Origin: Agromyces fucosus
GTDB lineage: Bacteria; Actinomycetota; Actinomycetes; Actinomycetales; Microbacteriaceae
Length of the DNA stretch: 64,000 nucleotides
Assembly (NCBI RefSeq): GCF_004134865.1
Contig: NZ_SDPO01000003.1
Span: 620,001 to 684,000, forward strand
Direction: 5' to 3'
Numbering within the stretch: the stretch's first letter is position 1; every line of letters starts with the position of its first letter. A program made the position numbers and the translations under genes. The notes below the pieces were generated by a model. That model searched no databases and was not told where the DNA came from. It saw only the letters and a program-made list of their open reading frames with translations. Shown in pieces: positions 34,375 through 50,876 of the stretch.

Positions 34375-35145
34375 GTGAGCGAATCGAGCGCGGCATTCGG
34401 CCAGTCGAAGTATCAGGTCCGTTTCGACTGGGGTGTCGACGGCGCAGCGCGCATCGTGCCGGGTGCGCACATCGTGGTCGTCGTCGACGCGCTGTCCTTC
34501 ACGACCGCCGTCGTCGTCGCGGCCGAACACGGCGTGTCGATCGCACCGTGGAACTCGCTCGACGAGGACGGCGTCGCGGAATTCGCGGCAGGGCTCGGCG
34601 CGGTGATCGCGAACCGGCGCGGCGAGGCCGGGCCGACGCTCTCTCCTGCGAGCTTCGCCGTTGGCGTTCAGCCGGCGGTCGTCGTGCTGCCGTCGCCGAA
34701 CGGCGGAGCGCTGGTCCGCGGACTGGAGGCGGATGGCGCCGTCGTGCTCGCGGCATCCATGCGGAACCGCTCGGCGGTCGCTTCGCGGATACTCTCCCTG
34801 CAGGAGGAGCGAGGCGAGCGGATGGTCGTCGCGGTCATCGCCGCCGGTGAACGGGGCGACGACGCGAACGACGGCCGGCTGCGGTTCGCGATCGAGGACC
34901 AGCTCGTCGCGGGCGCAGTCATCGACGCGCTCGTGACGCTCGGCCTCGATCACACGTCGCCCGAAGCCGCGGTGGCGTGCGCAGCGTACGAGGGGCTGGG
35001 GCACGCGGTGGTGCATCTCATCGGTGCGTCGGGCAGCGCCGCCCAACTGAATGCCATGGGCTACCGCGGAGACGTGAGGATCGCGACCGAGCGCGACATC
35101 ACCACGGTCGTTCCCGAGCTCGTCGACGGGGTCTTCCGCGCTTGA
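34375..35145 (+). CDS. 2-phosphosulfolactate phosphatase-like protein (ComB family)
   Basis: 256 residues from a GTG at 34375 with TACTCT 6 nt before it (leaderless). ComB-family strings: HIVVVVDALSFTTAVVVAAEHGVSI, LSPASF...LPSPNGGAL, VLAASMRNRSAVA and VIAAGER. In archaea ComB hydrolyses 2-phosphosulfolactate in coenzyme M synthesis. Most bacteria make no coenzyme M, so the true substrate here is probably a different sulfonate or phosphate ester. It is a lone gene. Confidence 0.85.
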   Translation: MSESSAAFGQSKYQVRFDWGVDGAARIVPGAHIVVVVDALSFTTAVVVAAEHGVSIAPWNSLDEDGVAEFAAGLGAVIANRRGEAGPTLSPASFAVGVQPAVVVLPSPNGGALVRGLEADGAVVLAASMRNRSAVASRILSLQEERGERMVVAVIAAGERGDDANDGRLRFAIEDQLVAGAVIDALVTLGLDHTSPEAAVACAAYEGLGHAVVHLIGASGSAAQLNAMGYRGDVRIATERDITTVVPELVDGVFRA

Positions 35146-35277
35146 GCCGCTCTACGCCGAACAGCACAGGCGGTCGAGCACAATTCAGGCGATTCAGCCT
35201 CACGGTCCCGGATGCGAGTGCAAACGGGCTCATCTCCTGAAATCCGTCCGTCTCGCGCGTCTGCAGGGGACGTGCTG

Positions 35278-35889
35278 TCAGGCCGCCGCGCGCTCCGCCT
35301 TGCGCGCGCGGTGCGCGCGCACCTTGGCGCGGTTGCCGCAGCGCTGCATGGAGCACCAGCGACGGCTCGCGGCCCGCGAGGTGTCGAGGTAGACGACGTC
35401 GCAGTCGGCGCCCGAGCAGCAGCGCACGCGCTCGGCATTGTCGAGTGAGAAGAGGTCGACGGCGTCACGAGCGATCGTCGAGAGCGCCTGCGCCACGGTC
35501 TGCACCGACCGGCCGGCCTGACGGGTGCCCCCCGCGAGCGACGGGGGAACGTCGGGCGTCGCGGCGTAGAGGTTCACGAGGTCGATGTCGGCCGGACGCA
35601 ACGGTTCGCCGACGCTCACCGCGACGGCCATGCGGCTGATCGCGTCGCGCAGGGCGATCGCGTCGAAGAGGTCGCGCGAGCGCGCGGCGCCGACCGCGAC
35701 CGGGAAGCGCTCGTGCAGCCACCGGGTGAGGTCGTCGGGCGCGTGCAGCTGCTCGTCCGTGCGGAGCCCGCCGATCTGGCCGGTGTAGGCGAAATCGAGG
35801 GCGAACGAACCCGAGTCGAACCACCAGCGAACGCCCTCGGCGGTGGTGAACCACTGCCCGACGGGGATCGAGACGGTTGAGACGGGCAC
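35278..35889 (-). CDS. ABATE/CGNR zinc-finger family transcriptional regulator
   Basis: 203 residues from a GTG at 35889, with TAGATT 6 nt upstream (leaderless). The N-terminal ABATE domain (FDSGSFALDFAYTG...) is followed by the zinc finger: RVRCCSGADCDVVYLD, RWCSMQRCGNRAKVRAHR, containing the name-giving CGNR and four Cys ligands. These are probable stress-related transcription factors in actinobacteria. No adjacent target is evident. Confidence 0.9.
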   Translation of the reverse strand: MPVSTVSIPVGQWFTTAEGVRWWFDSGSFALDFAYTGQIGGLRTDEQLHAPDDLTRWLHERFPVAVGAARSRDLFDAIALRDAISRMAVAVSVGEPLRPADIDLVNLYAATPDVPPSLAGGTRQAGRSVQTVAQALSTIARDAVDLFSLDNAERVRCCSGADCDVVYLDTSRAASRRWCSMQRCGNRAKVRAHRARKAERAAA

Positions 35890-35972
35890 GCCACCAATCT
35901 AGCCGGTGCGCAGGGCGTCGTCCGACGGTGCGACCGGGGCCGACGACGTGCATGCGCGCGCCGGCATATCCG

Positions 35973-36470
35973 TCAGCCGGTGGCGGCGCTCGCGGCCCTG
36001 CGGCGTACGGCGGCGGTGATCTCCCGGCGGCGCCACACGATGAGGTTGGCGCGGTCGAACCCGCGTCGGCACAGGCCGCAGCTCAGTTGCCGCTGCGGCT
36101 CGCGGTATCGGAAGTGCTCGTGGCCGGCCGGGCATCGCCCGATCCACGGTGCGAGCTCGTGCGCGACCTCGCCGTCGTGCGTGCGCTGGCCGACGTAGCC
36201 GAGGTCGGCGGCGACCGACGCCCATTTCGGACCGTGCCCGGCACGCGGGCCGGCGAGCGCGTGCGCCACCTCGTGGAGCAGGATCTGATGGATCTCGTCG
36301 TCGTCGTACCGGGCGGCGAGGTACCGCGACACCGAGATGCGCTTCTCGGTGTAGTTGCAGAGGCCGGCGCGCTTCTTCGCATTGTCGAACGCGAAGCTCC
36401 ACGTCGCGGCGTCGAGGTGCAGCACGATGAGCGCTTCGGCCCATCGTCGCACCCGCTCGAGATCCGCCAT
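35973..36470 (-). CDS. SprT-like zinc metallopeptidase domain protein
   Basis: 165 residues from the ATG at 36470 (TATTCT 7 nt upstream, leaderless). SprT features: the LCNYTEKRISVSRYLA strand, the zinc motif HEVAHALAG, HGPKWASVAADLGY, and a C-terminal zinc ribbon with CPAGHEHF and CGLCRRGF. The family includes DNA-protein crosslink proteases of the SPRTN type; bacterial members are poorly known. The Cys pair spacing in the ribbon (CxxGH then CxxC) suggests zinc binding with a His ligand. Confidence 0.88.
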   Translation of the reverse strand: MADLERVRRWAEALIVLHLDAATWSFAFDNAKKRAGLCNYTEKRISVSRYLAARYDDDEIHQILLHEVAHALAGPRAGHGPKWASVAADLGYVGQRTHDGEVAHELAPWIGRCPAGHEHFRYREPQRQLSCGLCRRGFDRANLIVWRRREITAAVRRRAASAATG

Positions 36471-36552
36471 GGAACCGAGAATAGACCCGACGGGTGTCAC
36501 CGGCGAAGAGGCTGGGACCCCAGATCGGGTGCCGGATTCCGGTGCGCCGCGA

Positions 36553-37800
36553 TCAGCCTGCGGCGGCGAGCGCCACCCGGTAGAGCCGGTCGTCGCCGTC
36601 CCGCGGCGAGCCGCGACCGTCGGTGTTGTTCGTGATGAGCCACAGGGCGCCGTCGGGGGCCGCGGCGACGTCGCGGATGCGGCCGAGCTCCTCGGCGAAC
36701 CACGGTGTCGCGGCGAGGGAGGCGCCGGAGGTGGCGGGCGCGATCGTCCAGAGGCGCTCGCCGCGCAGCGACGCGAGGAAGAGGGTGTCGCCGATCACGG
36801 CGAGCCCGCTCGGGCTCGCCTCCGCCGTCGACCACTGCACGACCGGGTCGACGAACCGAGGGTCGCCGGCGACGCCCTCGACGATCGGCCAGCCGTAGTT
36901 CGCGCCGCGGGAGATGCGGTTCAGCTCATCCCACGTGTTCTGGCCGAACTCGGCGGCCCAGAGCTCGCCGTTCGCATCCCACGCGAGGCCCTGCGGGTTG
37001 CGATGGCCGAGCGACCACACCGCGTTGCCGAAGGGGTTGCCCGGTGCGGCGGCGCCGTCGGGCGTCACCCGCAGGATCTTCCCCGACATCGATGCCGGAT
37101 CCTGCGCGGCATCCCGGTTGCCGGCGTCGCCGCTCGTGACGTAGAGGAGGCCGTCGGGGCCGAAGGCGATGCGGCCGCCGTTGTGGTTCGCCCCGCCGCG
37201 GGGGATGCCCGTGAGCACGGGTTCGGAGCCGCCGAGCGAAAGCGAGCCCGGGGCGCCGGCCAGGGGCATCCGCACGACCCGATTGTCGGAGTCGGCGGTG
37301 TGGTACGCGTAGACCTGGTCGTCGCGCGCGCCGTCGCCCGGCAGGAATGCGAGCCCCAGCAGTCCGCCCTCGCCGCCCGCCGCGACGCCCGGCACGGCGC
37401 CCGCGACACGATGCGAGCCGTCGGCCAGCACCTCGACGATGTCGCCGCGATCGCGTTCGCTCACGAGCACGCCGCCGTTCGGCAGCACGAGGATCGACCA
37501 CGGCGCGTCGAGGTCGGCGGCGATCGACTCGGGAGCGCCCGACGGCTCCAGCACGGGCGGCGGGGGCGCGGGGGTCGGGGGCGGGGCCGTCGACGCCGGC
37601 GAGCTCGGCAGCGGGGTCGGCGTCGGCAGCGGCGGGTCGGCGGTGCAGGCTGCGAGCCCGACGAACGAGATCGTGAGCATCAGCCCGGCAGCGGATGCCC
37701 CGCGCCCCACGTGCCGTGTGCGCCGCCGTCGCGGCGCGCCGGCGATGCCGGTGTCGCCGTGGCCGTCGCCGTCGCCATGCGGAACCCGAGTGCGCGCCAT
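36553..37800 (-). CDS. PQQ-dependent sugar dehydrogenase (soluble glucose dehydrogenase-like), lipoprotein
   Basis: 415 residues. The N-terminus carries RRRR, a hydrophobic stretch and a lipobox-like LAAC, then a Thr/Pro-rich linker (PTPTPLPSSPAS) leading to a beta-propeller: LDAPWSILVLPNGGVLVSERDRG, EGGLLGLAF, GGANHNGGRIAFGPDGLLYVTSGDAGN, SLGHRNPQGLAWD and LRGERLWTI. These are the Asd-type sugar dehydrogenase repeats. It oxidises aldose sugars outside the membrane, using PQQ taken up from elsewhere. GAGGAGG precedes the ATG. It is divergent from pxpA. Confidence 0.92.
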   Translation of the reverse strand: MARTRVPHGDGDGHGDTGIAGAPRRRRTRHVGRGASAAGLMLTISFVGLAACTADPPLPTPTPLPSSPASTAPPPTPAPPPPVLEPSGAPESIAADLDAPWSILVLPNGGVLVSERDRGDIVEVLADGSHRVAGAVPGVAAGGEGGLLGLAFLPGDGARDDQVYAYHTADSDNRVVRMPLAGAPGSLSLGGSEPVLTGIPRGGANHNGGRIAFGPDGLLYVTSGDAGNRDAAQDPASMSGKILRVTPDGAAAPGNPFGNAVWSLGHRNPQGLAWDANGELWAAEFGQNTWDELNRISRGANYGWPIVEGVAGDPRFVDPVVQWSTAEASPSGLAVIGDTLFLASLRGERLWTIAPATSGASLAATPWFAEELGRIRDVAAAPDGALWLITNNTDGRGSPRDGDDRLYRVALAAAG

Positions 37801-37849
37801 CCCGTCCTCCTCTTCCCAGTGTGCCCCGACTCCGCGCCAGAATGGGAGC

Positions 37850-38626
37850 ATGCCCGCCGAGAACGATGCCATCGGCATCGACCTGAACAGCGACCTCGGA
37901 GAGTCCTTCGGGGCGTGGCGCCTCGGCGACGACGCTGCGATGTTCGCCCTCGTGTCGAGCGCCAACGTCGCCTGCGGCTTCCACGCCGGCGACCCCGTGA
38001 CGATGCTCGCGAGCGCTCGGCTCGCGGCGCAGCACGGGGTCACCCTCGGCGCGCATCCCGGCTACCGCGACCTCGCGGGGTTCGGGCGGCGCGCACTCGA
38101 CACGGCCCCCGCCGAGATCGCCGCCGAACTCCTCGCCCAGCTCGGCGCCCTCGACGGCCTCGCCCGGGCGGCCGGCACCCGGGTGCGATACGTGAAGGCG
38201 CACGGCGCCCTCTACCACCGGCTCGGTTCGGACGAATCGGCGGCCCACGCGTTCGTCGAGGCCGTCGCGGCCTTCGACCCGTCGCTCACCGTGCTCGGCC
38301 AGCCCGCGGGCGCGATCGCCAGGGCGGCGGATGCCGCGGGCCTCCGCTACGCCCGCGAGGCCTTCGTCGACCGGGGCTACGTGGCCGACGGCTCCCTCGT
38401 GCCCCGAGGAGAGCCCGGTGCCGTGGTCGACGACCCGGCCGCGGCATCCGATCGCGCGCTCGAGATCGTCGAGACCGGCGGCATCACGGCCGACGACGGC
38501 AGCCGGGTCGAGCTCGGCGCCGACTCGTTGTGCCTGCACGGCGACACCCCGGGCGCCGTCGCGATCGCTCGAGCGGTGCGCGCCGCGCTCGAGGGCGCGG
38601 GGTACCGGATCGAGGCGTTCGCGTGA
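37850..38626 (+). CDS. pxpA: 5-oxoprolinase subunit PxpA (LamB/YcsF family)
   Basis: 258 residues. Signatures IDLNSDLGESFGAW, SANVACGFHAGDP, LGAHPGYRDLAGFGRR, KAHGALYH and GDTPGAV are those of YcsF/PxpA. With PxpB and PxpC it hydrolyses 5-oxoproline to glutamate at the cost of ATP. It is the first gene of a tightly overlapped pxpABC operon. CAGAAT lies 6 nt before the ATG, so the operon may start leaderless. Confidence 0.96.
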   Translation: MPAENDAIGIDLNSDLGESFGAWRLGDDAAMFALVSSANVACGFHAGDPVTMLASARLAAQHGVTLGAHPGYRDLAGFGRRALDTAPAEIAAELLAQLGALDGLARAAGTRVRYVKAHGALYHRLGSDESAAHAFVEAVAAFDPSLTVLGQPAGAIARAADAAGLRYAREAFVDRGYVADGSLVPRGEPGAVVDDPAAASDRALEIVETGGITADDGSRVELGADSLCLHGDTPGAVAIARAVRAALEGAGYRIEAFA

Positions 38627-39255
38627 GTCGGCGCCTCCTGCCGAGCGGTGACGCGGCCCTGCTCGTGGAGTGCGACAGCCTCGACGAGGTGCTCGCCCTG
38701 CACGACGCGCTCGCGGCCGAGCCGCCCGCCGGGCTCGTCGAGCTCGTGCCGGCGGCGCGCACGGTCCTCGTCGCCGTCGACCCGGACCGGCTGCCGCTCG
38801 AGTCCGCCGCGACGTGGGTCCGGCGCATCCCGATCGAGGCCGCGGCCCGCAGGCCGGGTCACGTCGCAGGCGAGGTGACGGTCGACGTCGTGTACGACGG
38901 CGACGACCTCCGGAGCACCGCGGCGCTGCTCGGCATCTCGGCCGAGGAGCTCGTCGCCCGCCATCAGGCCGCCGAATGGCGGGTCGCGTTCATCGGCTTC
39001 GCGCCGGGATTCGGCTACCTCGTGAGCGACGACTGGCCGTTCGAGGTGCCCCGGCTCGACGCGCCCCGCCCTCGCGTGCCCTCGGGCGCCGTCGCGCTCG
39101 CGGGCACCTTCGCCGGCGTCTACCCGCGACAGAGCCCGGGGGGCTGGCGCCTGATCGGGCGCACCGAGGCGCCGCTCTGGGACCCCGGCGCTCCGTCTCC
39201 GGCGCTCTTCGTGCCCGGGCGGCGCGTGCGCTTCACCGAGGCCGGCCGGCCATGA
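38623..39255 (+). CDS. pxpB: 5-oxoprolinase subunit PxpB
   Basis: 210 residues with a GTG start overlapping the pxpA stop (GTGA). The KipI-type domain is clear: SRRLLPSGDAALLVEC at the start, FIGFAPGFGYLVSDDWPFEVPRLDAPRPRVPSGAVALAGTFAGVYPRQSPGGWRLIGRT in the later part. It forms the PxpBC carboxylase-like subcomplex that activates 5-oxoproline. ATGA overlap with pxpC follows. Confidence 0.95.
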   Translation: MSRRLLPSGDAALLVECDSLDEVLALHDALAAEPPAGLVELVPAARTVLVAVDPDRLPLESAATWVRRIPIEAAARRPGHVAGEVTVDVVYDGDDLRSTAALLGISAEELVARHQAAEWRVAFIGFAPGFGYLVSDDWPFEVPRLDAPRPRVPSGAVALAGTFAGVYPRQSPGGWRLIGRTEAPLWDPGAPSPALFVPGRRVRFTEAGRP

Positions 39256-40112
39256 CCCGCCTCACGGTCGAGGCGTCGGGTGCGCTCACCCTCGTCGAGG
39301 ACCTGGGCCGGCCCGGCCTCGCGCACCTCGGTGTCGCAGGGTCCGGCGCGCTCGACCGAGCCGCCCTCGCGCTCGCCAATCGGCTCGTCGGCAACCCCGA
39401 CGGTGCTGCCGGGCTCGAGATCCTGATGGGCGGCTTCCGCGCCCGCTTCGACGAGGGGGCCTGGATCGCCGTCACGGGCGCATGGGGTCGCGTGACGCTC
39501 GACGGTCGCCGGATCGCGCCGTACACCGCGGCCCGCGCCCTCGCGGGCGCCGTGCTCGAACTCGGCCCGGCGGAACGCGGTGCGCGCTACGTGCTCGCGG
39601 TGCGCGGCGGCATCGACGAGCCGGCCACGCTCGGCTCCCGCTCGCGCGACACGCTCTCGGCGATCGGCCCGGCACCCGTGGCCGAGGGGCGGGTGCTCGA
39701 GATCGGCGGGGCGCCCGCGGCATCCGTGCCCCTGCTCGATCGCGAGGCCGCCTTCCCGCCGCCCGCCGGCGGTGTCACCGTCGCCCTCCTGCCCGGGCCG
39801 CGCGCCGACTGGTTCACGGATGCCGCGCGCGCGACGCTCTTCGACGCCGCCTGGCGCCTCTCGGGGCAGGCCGACCGGGTCGGCGCCCGGCTCGACGGCC
39901 CCCGACTCGAGCGGCGGGTGCCGGGAGAGCTCGCGAGCGAGGCCACCGTGCCGGGCTCGATGCAGGTCGCGGGCGACGGACGGCCGACGATCCTCCTCGC
40001 CGACCGCCCGGTGACCGGCGGGTACCCCGTCGTCGCGATCCTCTCGCCCGCCTCGCTCGACGCCGTGGCGCAGCTGCGACCCGGCCAGGAGGTGCGGTTC
40101 CGGCACGCGTGA
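39252..40112 (+). CDS. pxpC: 5-oxoprolinase subunit PxpC (biotin-dependent carboxyltransferase-like)
   Basis: 286 residues. KipA/AHS2-type signatures: [45 protein letters not shown], and the C-terminal [19 protein letters not shown]. Third subunit of the 5-oxoprolinase complex. Its ATG overlaps the pxpB stop, ensuring stoichiometric synthesis. No oxoproline transporter or regulator is adjacent in the window. Confidence 0.95.
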   Translation: MTRLTVEASGALTLVEDLGRPGLAHLGVAGSGALDRAALALANRLVGNPDGAAGLEILMGGFRARFDEGAWIAVTGAWGRVTLDGRRIAPYTAARALAGAVLELGPAERGARYVLAVRGGIDEPATLGSRSRDTLSAIGPAPVAEGRVLEIGGAPAASVPLLDREAAFPPPAGGVTVALLPGPRADWFTDAARATLFDAAWRLSGQADRVGARLDGPRLERRVPGELASEATVPGSMQVAGDGRPTILLADRPVTGGYPVVAILSPASLDAVAQLRPGQEVRFRHA

Positions 40113-40185
40113 CCGTTCCCCTCGGCGGGCGCGTGTAGCGTCGAACAGGCGCCCGAGGCGCGACCCCAGCACCGAGGAGATCGAG

Positions 40186-41232
40186 ATGACCATCGTCAAC
40201 GCCTACGCCGCGCCGAGTGAAGCCGCCCCGCTCGAGCGCACCCGCATCGAACGCCGCGCGCTCGGACCGCTCGATGTCCGCATCGACATCGCGTACGCCG
40301 GCATCTGCCACTCCGACATCCACACGGTTCGAGGCGACTGGGGGTCGCAGCAGTACCCGCTCGCGCCCGGCCATGAGATCGCCGGCACCGTCGCCGAGAT
40401 CGGCGAGGCCGTGACGAGGCACGCCGTCGGCGACCGGGTGGGCGTCGGCTGCATGGTGAACTCGTGCGGCGAGTGCCGCAACTGCCTTCGCGGCGACGAG
40501 CAGTTCTGCGTGGACGGTCCGGTCTTCACCTACGGCGACACCGACCGCGACGGCACCGTCACCCAGGGCGGCTACTCCGAGCAGGTCGTCGTGACCGAGG
40601 CGTTCGTCGTGCGGATTCCCGACGCACTCGCCCTCGACGTCGCAGCGCCGCTGCTGTGCGCCGGTATCACCACCTACTCACCGCTGCGGCGCTGGAAGGT
40701 CGGCCCCGGCACGCGCGTCGCGGTCGTCGGGCTCGGCGGCCTCGGGCACATGGGCGTGCAGTTCGCGCACGCCCTCGGTGCGGAGGTGACCGTGCTGTCC
40801 CAGACGCTGAGCAAGCAGGACGACGGCCTGCGCCTCGGCGCCGACCACTACCGCGCGACCTCCGACCCCGCGACGTTCACCGAGCTCCGCGGCTCGTTCG
40901 ACGTCATCCTCAACACCGTCAGCGCCGTGATCGACCTCGACGCGTACCTGTCGCTCCTCGACGCCGGCGCGGCGATGGTGTGCGTCGGCGCGCCCGGCGA
41001 ACCGCTCGGCGTCGGCGTGATGTCGCTCATCAGCGGGAACAAGACCCTCGCCGGCTCGAACATCGGCGGCATCCGCGAGACCCAGGAGATGCTCGACTTC
41101 TGCGCGGAGCACGGCATCGGCGCCGAGATCGAGGTGATCCCGGCCTCGGGCATCAACGCCGCCTACGAGCGCGTGCTCGCCTCCGACGTTCGGTACCGCT
41201 TCGTCATCGACGCGGCGACCTTCGCCGACTGA
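40186..41232 (+). CDS. Zinc-dependent NAD(P) alcohol dehydrogenase (MDR, CAD-like)
   Basis: 348 residues. Catalytic zinc: [15 protein letters not shown] and GHEIAGTV. Structural zinc: [15 protein letters not shown], four Cys with the usual spacing. Rossmann: [15 protein letters not shown]. This is the YahK/AdhC cinnamyl-alcohol-dehydrogenase-like branch, reducing aldehydes with broad specificity, usually with NADPH. GAGGAG precedes the ATG. It lies 73 nt after pxpC on the same strand and probably has its own promoter. Confidence 0.94.
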   Translation: MTIVNAYAAPSEAAPLERTRIERRALGPLDVRIDIAYAGICHSDIHTVRGDWGSQQYPLAPGHEIAGTVAEIGEAVTRHAVGDRVGVGCMVNSCGECRNCLRGDEQFCVDGPVFTYGDTDRDGTVTQGGYSEQVVVTEAFVVRIPDALALDVAAPLLCAGITTYSPLRRWKVGPGTRVAVVGLGGLGHMGVQFAHALGAEVTVLSQTLSKQDDGLRLGADHYRATSDPATFTELRGSFDVILNTVSAVIDLDAYLSLLDAGAAMVCVGAPGEPLGVGVMSLISGNKTLAGSNIGGIRETQEMLDFCAEHGIGAEIEVIPASGINAAYERVLASDVRYRFVIDAATFAD

Positions 41233-41257
41233 GCGCGAGCTGCCGCGCGCTCGCGCA

Positions 41258-42112
41258 TCACGGCTTCGACAGGAACACCGAGCGCGCGGGCGGGGGAGAC
41301 GGCACCGCCGTGGCATCCGTGACGACCGGAGCGCCCGCGATGAAACGGCGCAGCTCCTCGCCGTCGACGAGCTTCGCCGGCGACGGGTCGCTCGCGAGGC
41401 GGCGGGGGAGGCCCCCGAACGGCAGCTCGTCATGCGAGGCGTACATGACGACGTTGCCGAAGCGGCGGCCCTTCAGCATCGACGTGTCCGCGGCGATCGC
41501 GAGGTGCTCGAAGACGTGCGCGAGGGTCGCGGCCTGCGATCGTGCGAAGGCGAGGCCGGCGCCGTCGGCGACGTTGACGGCGACGATGCCGCCGGGAGCG
41601 AGCCGCGGCGACACGAGCCCGTAGAACTCGGCGCTCGTGACGTGTGCGGGAGTGCGCGCGCCCGAGAAGATGTCGACGATCGCGATGTCGACCGCGCCGT
41701 CGAGGCCGGCGGGCAGCTTCGCGAGCACCTCGCGGGCGTCGCCGTGCCGCACACGCACCTGCGCGCCGCGGGGCAGCGGCAGGTGCTCGCGCACGAACTC
41801 GACGAGGTCGGACTCGAGCTCGACGACCTGCTGGCGCGAACCGGGCCGGGTGGCCGCGACGTAGCGGGGGAGCGTGAGCGCGCCGCCGCCGAGGTGCACC
41901 GCGGTGATCGACTGCCCCTCGGGCCGCACGAGGTCGACCGCGTGCCCGATGCGACGCACGTACTCGAACCCGAGCCAGTCGGGTCGGTCAACCTCGACGT
42001 GCGACTGCGGCGTGCCGTCGACGTAGAGGGTCCACGAGCCGGGCGACTGGCGCGACTCCTCGAGCCGGGCGAGGTGGCCGCTGACGGCGAGGCGGCGTTC
42101 GAGCTCTGACAC
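41258..42112 (-). CDS. Spermidine synthase-like methyltransferase-fold protein (paralogue A)
   Basis: 284 residues from the GTG at 42112 (VSELERRLAVSG). A TAGCGT lies 7 nt before it, which favours this over the GTG at 42121. Motifs: LYVDGTPQSHVEV, GFEYVRRIGHAVDLV, AVHLGGGALTLPRYVAATRPGSRQQVVELE, VDIAIVDIFSGARTPAHVTS and LAPGGIVAVNVAD. These match the fused-domain-free spermidine synthase-like (SpeE-type) family of actinobacteria. The substrate amine pocket is not verifiable, so real polyamine synthesis is uncertain. It is adjacent to a paralogue. Confidence 0.88.
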   Translation of the reverse strand: MSELERRLAVSGHLARLEESRQSPGSWTLYVDGTPQSHVEVDRPDWLGFEYVRRIGHAVDLVRPEGQSITAVHLGGGALTLPRYVAATRPGSRQQVVELESDLVEFVREHLPLPRGAQVRVRHGDAREVLAKLPAGLDGAVDIAIVDIFSGARTPAHVTSAEFYGLVSPRLAPGGIVAVNVADGAGLAFARSQAATLAHVFEHLAIAADTSMLKGRRFGNVVMYASHDELPFGGLPRRLASDPSPAKLVDGEELRRFIAGAPVVTDATAVPSPPPARSVFLSKP

Positions 42113-42172
42113 GGATGCCACGCTACCGCGCGGGCCTACTCGCGCCGCGCTCGCCGTGGAGCGGAGCTGCGG

Positions 42173-42925
42173 TCAGCAGGCGCCCCAGAGCACGAAGTCG
42201 AGCCGATCGCCGTCGAGCACCTCCGCCGGATGCGGCCCCTGGGCGAGCAGTCGCTCGCGAAGACCGCGCGGCAGCCCACCGGGCGACGCGACGAGCACGG
42301 CGTTGCCCTCCTCCGCGCCCGAGAGCACGCTCGGGTCGCCCGCGACGAGGAGCGCGGCACCGGGGTCGGCCCGGGCGATCGCGCGCGCCTGCCTGCGGAG
42401 CCGGTCGAGCCCCGCGGCATCCGCCACGTTGACGGCCAGCACGCCGCCGGGTGCCAGGAGCGCGAGGCATCCGCTCATGAAGTCGACCGTCTCGACGAAG
42501 GCCGGCGCCTGCAGGAGCGTATAGAGGTCGACGATGACGAGGTCGAAGGGGCCGTCGACGGCCTCGATGGCGGATGCCGCGTCGCCGACGACGAGCTCGA
42601 TGTGCGCACCCTCGGGCAACGGCAGCCGCTCGAGCACGAGATCGAGCAGTTCTCGATCGAGCTCGACCACGAGCTGCCTCGCGCCCGGGCGAGTCGCCGC
42701 GACGTACCGTGCGAGCGTGAGGGCGCCTCCGCCGAGGTGCAGCACCCGCAATGGTTCGGACGACGTGCCGGCGGCGTCGATGACGTGCCCCAGGCGACGC
42801 GTGTACTCGAAGAAGAGGTGCGTCGGGTCGAGGAGGTCGACGTGCGACTGGGCCGTGCCGTCGACCAGGAGGGTCAGTCCGTGCTTCGAGAAGACGTCCG
42901 CCTCGAACTCGATGTGCAGCGCCAT
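42173..42925 (-). CDS. Spermidine synthase-like methyltransferase-fold protein (paralogue B)
   Basis: 250 residues. It shares with its downstream neighbour LTLLVDGTAQSHVDL, FFEYTRRLGHVID, VLHLGGGALTLARYVAATRPGARQLVVELD, DLVIVDLYTLLQAPAFVETVDF and LAPGGVLAVNVADAAGL. The two genes are tandem duplicates in the same orientation with 60 nt between the chosen ends. The N-terminal leader is shorter than in paralogue A. CACGAT lies 6 nt before the ATG, a weak leaderless signal. Confidence 0.87.
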   Translation of the reverse strand: MALHIEFEADVFSKHGLTLLVDGTAQSHVDLLDPTHLFFEYTRRLGHVIDAAGTSSEPLRVLHLGGGALTLARYVAATRPGARQLVVELDRELLDLVLERLPLPEGAHIELVVGDAASAIEAVDGPFDLVIVDLYTLLQAPAFVETVDFMSGCLALLAPGGVLAVNVADAAGLDRLRRQARAIARADPGAALLVAGDPSVLSGAEEGNAVLVASPGGLPRGLRERLLAQGPHPAEVLDGDRLDFVLWGAC

Positions 42926-43043
42926 GCCTGCATCGTGCCATGCGGCGGCCCGTCGGCGCTCGGGTGATCAGGCGCAGCTGCGCGGAACAGGTGCATCGAT
43001 TTCGGCGTTATACCGGAGAATCGCAGACAAATCAAGAATCGAC

Positions 43044-43072
43044 TGGACACGGCGCGCCTGGCGACATATAGT
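43044..43072 (+). promoter_or_regulatory. Housekeeping promoter of rpoB-rpoC
   Basis: TGGACA (43044-43049), 17 bp, TATAGT (43067-43072). It is the best sigma-70-type promoter in the window. It would give a leader of about 150 nt before the rpoB TTG. The region 42926-43229 holds this promoter and leader and no other gene. Confidence 0.8.
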
Positions 43073-43229
43073 TAACCTTTGCGCTCCCAGACCCACCATG
43101 CCTTCATATTGCGGTCGGCTTTCGTGCGTGTCGAGATCCTGAGGTCTCCGACATCCGCATTCGTCTGAGGGGTTCCACTCTCCGCTACCGACAGTGAACC
43201 GGCCCGACGGGGCCATGGAGGTTATTCAC

Positions 43230-46721
<3,492 letters not shown>

Positions 46722-46763
46722 GCCAGGCCAGTAACGATTCCAGAGACTTTCCAAGGAGAGAAA

Positions 46764-50660
<3,897 letters not shown>

Positions 50661-50674
50661 TCAGCCGATACGAC

Positions 50675-50706
50675 AGCAGGGCCCCGGAGCGATCCGGGGC
50701 CCTGCT
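50675..50706 (+). terminator. Terminator of rpoBC
   Basis: 14-bp perfect arms (50675-50688 and 50693-50706) with a GCGA loop, followed by TCGTTT, 14 nt after the rpoC stop. Confidence 0.9.
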
Positions 50707-50876
50707 TCGTTTCTCGGCGGCGGTGCCGCATCCACTCTTCGGAATGGGTGTCCGCCGCGACATCCGCTCGCCCGACGGGGTGTGCGAAGCGCCGCGCGCG
50801 CTCCCGGACGACGACCGGATGCGTTGCTACAGTTGGCCGATCACGGGTGCGCGGGGTGCCCGGAAGGAGCGCGATC

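Noticed and set aside
36355..37800. Plus-strand frame upstream of pxpB as part of a 966-residue protein
   Set aside because: It is an open shadow across the sugar dehydrogenase and pxpA. The pxpB homology starts at the GTG at 38623, which overlaps the pxpA stop.
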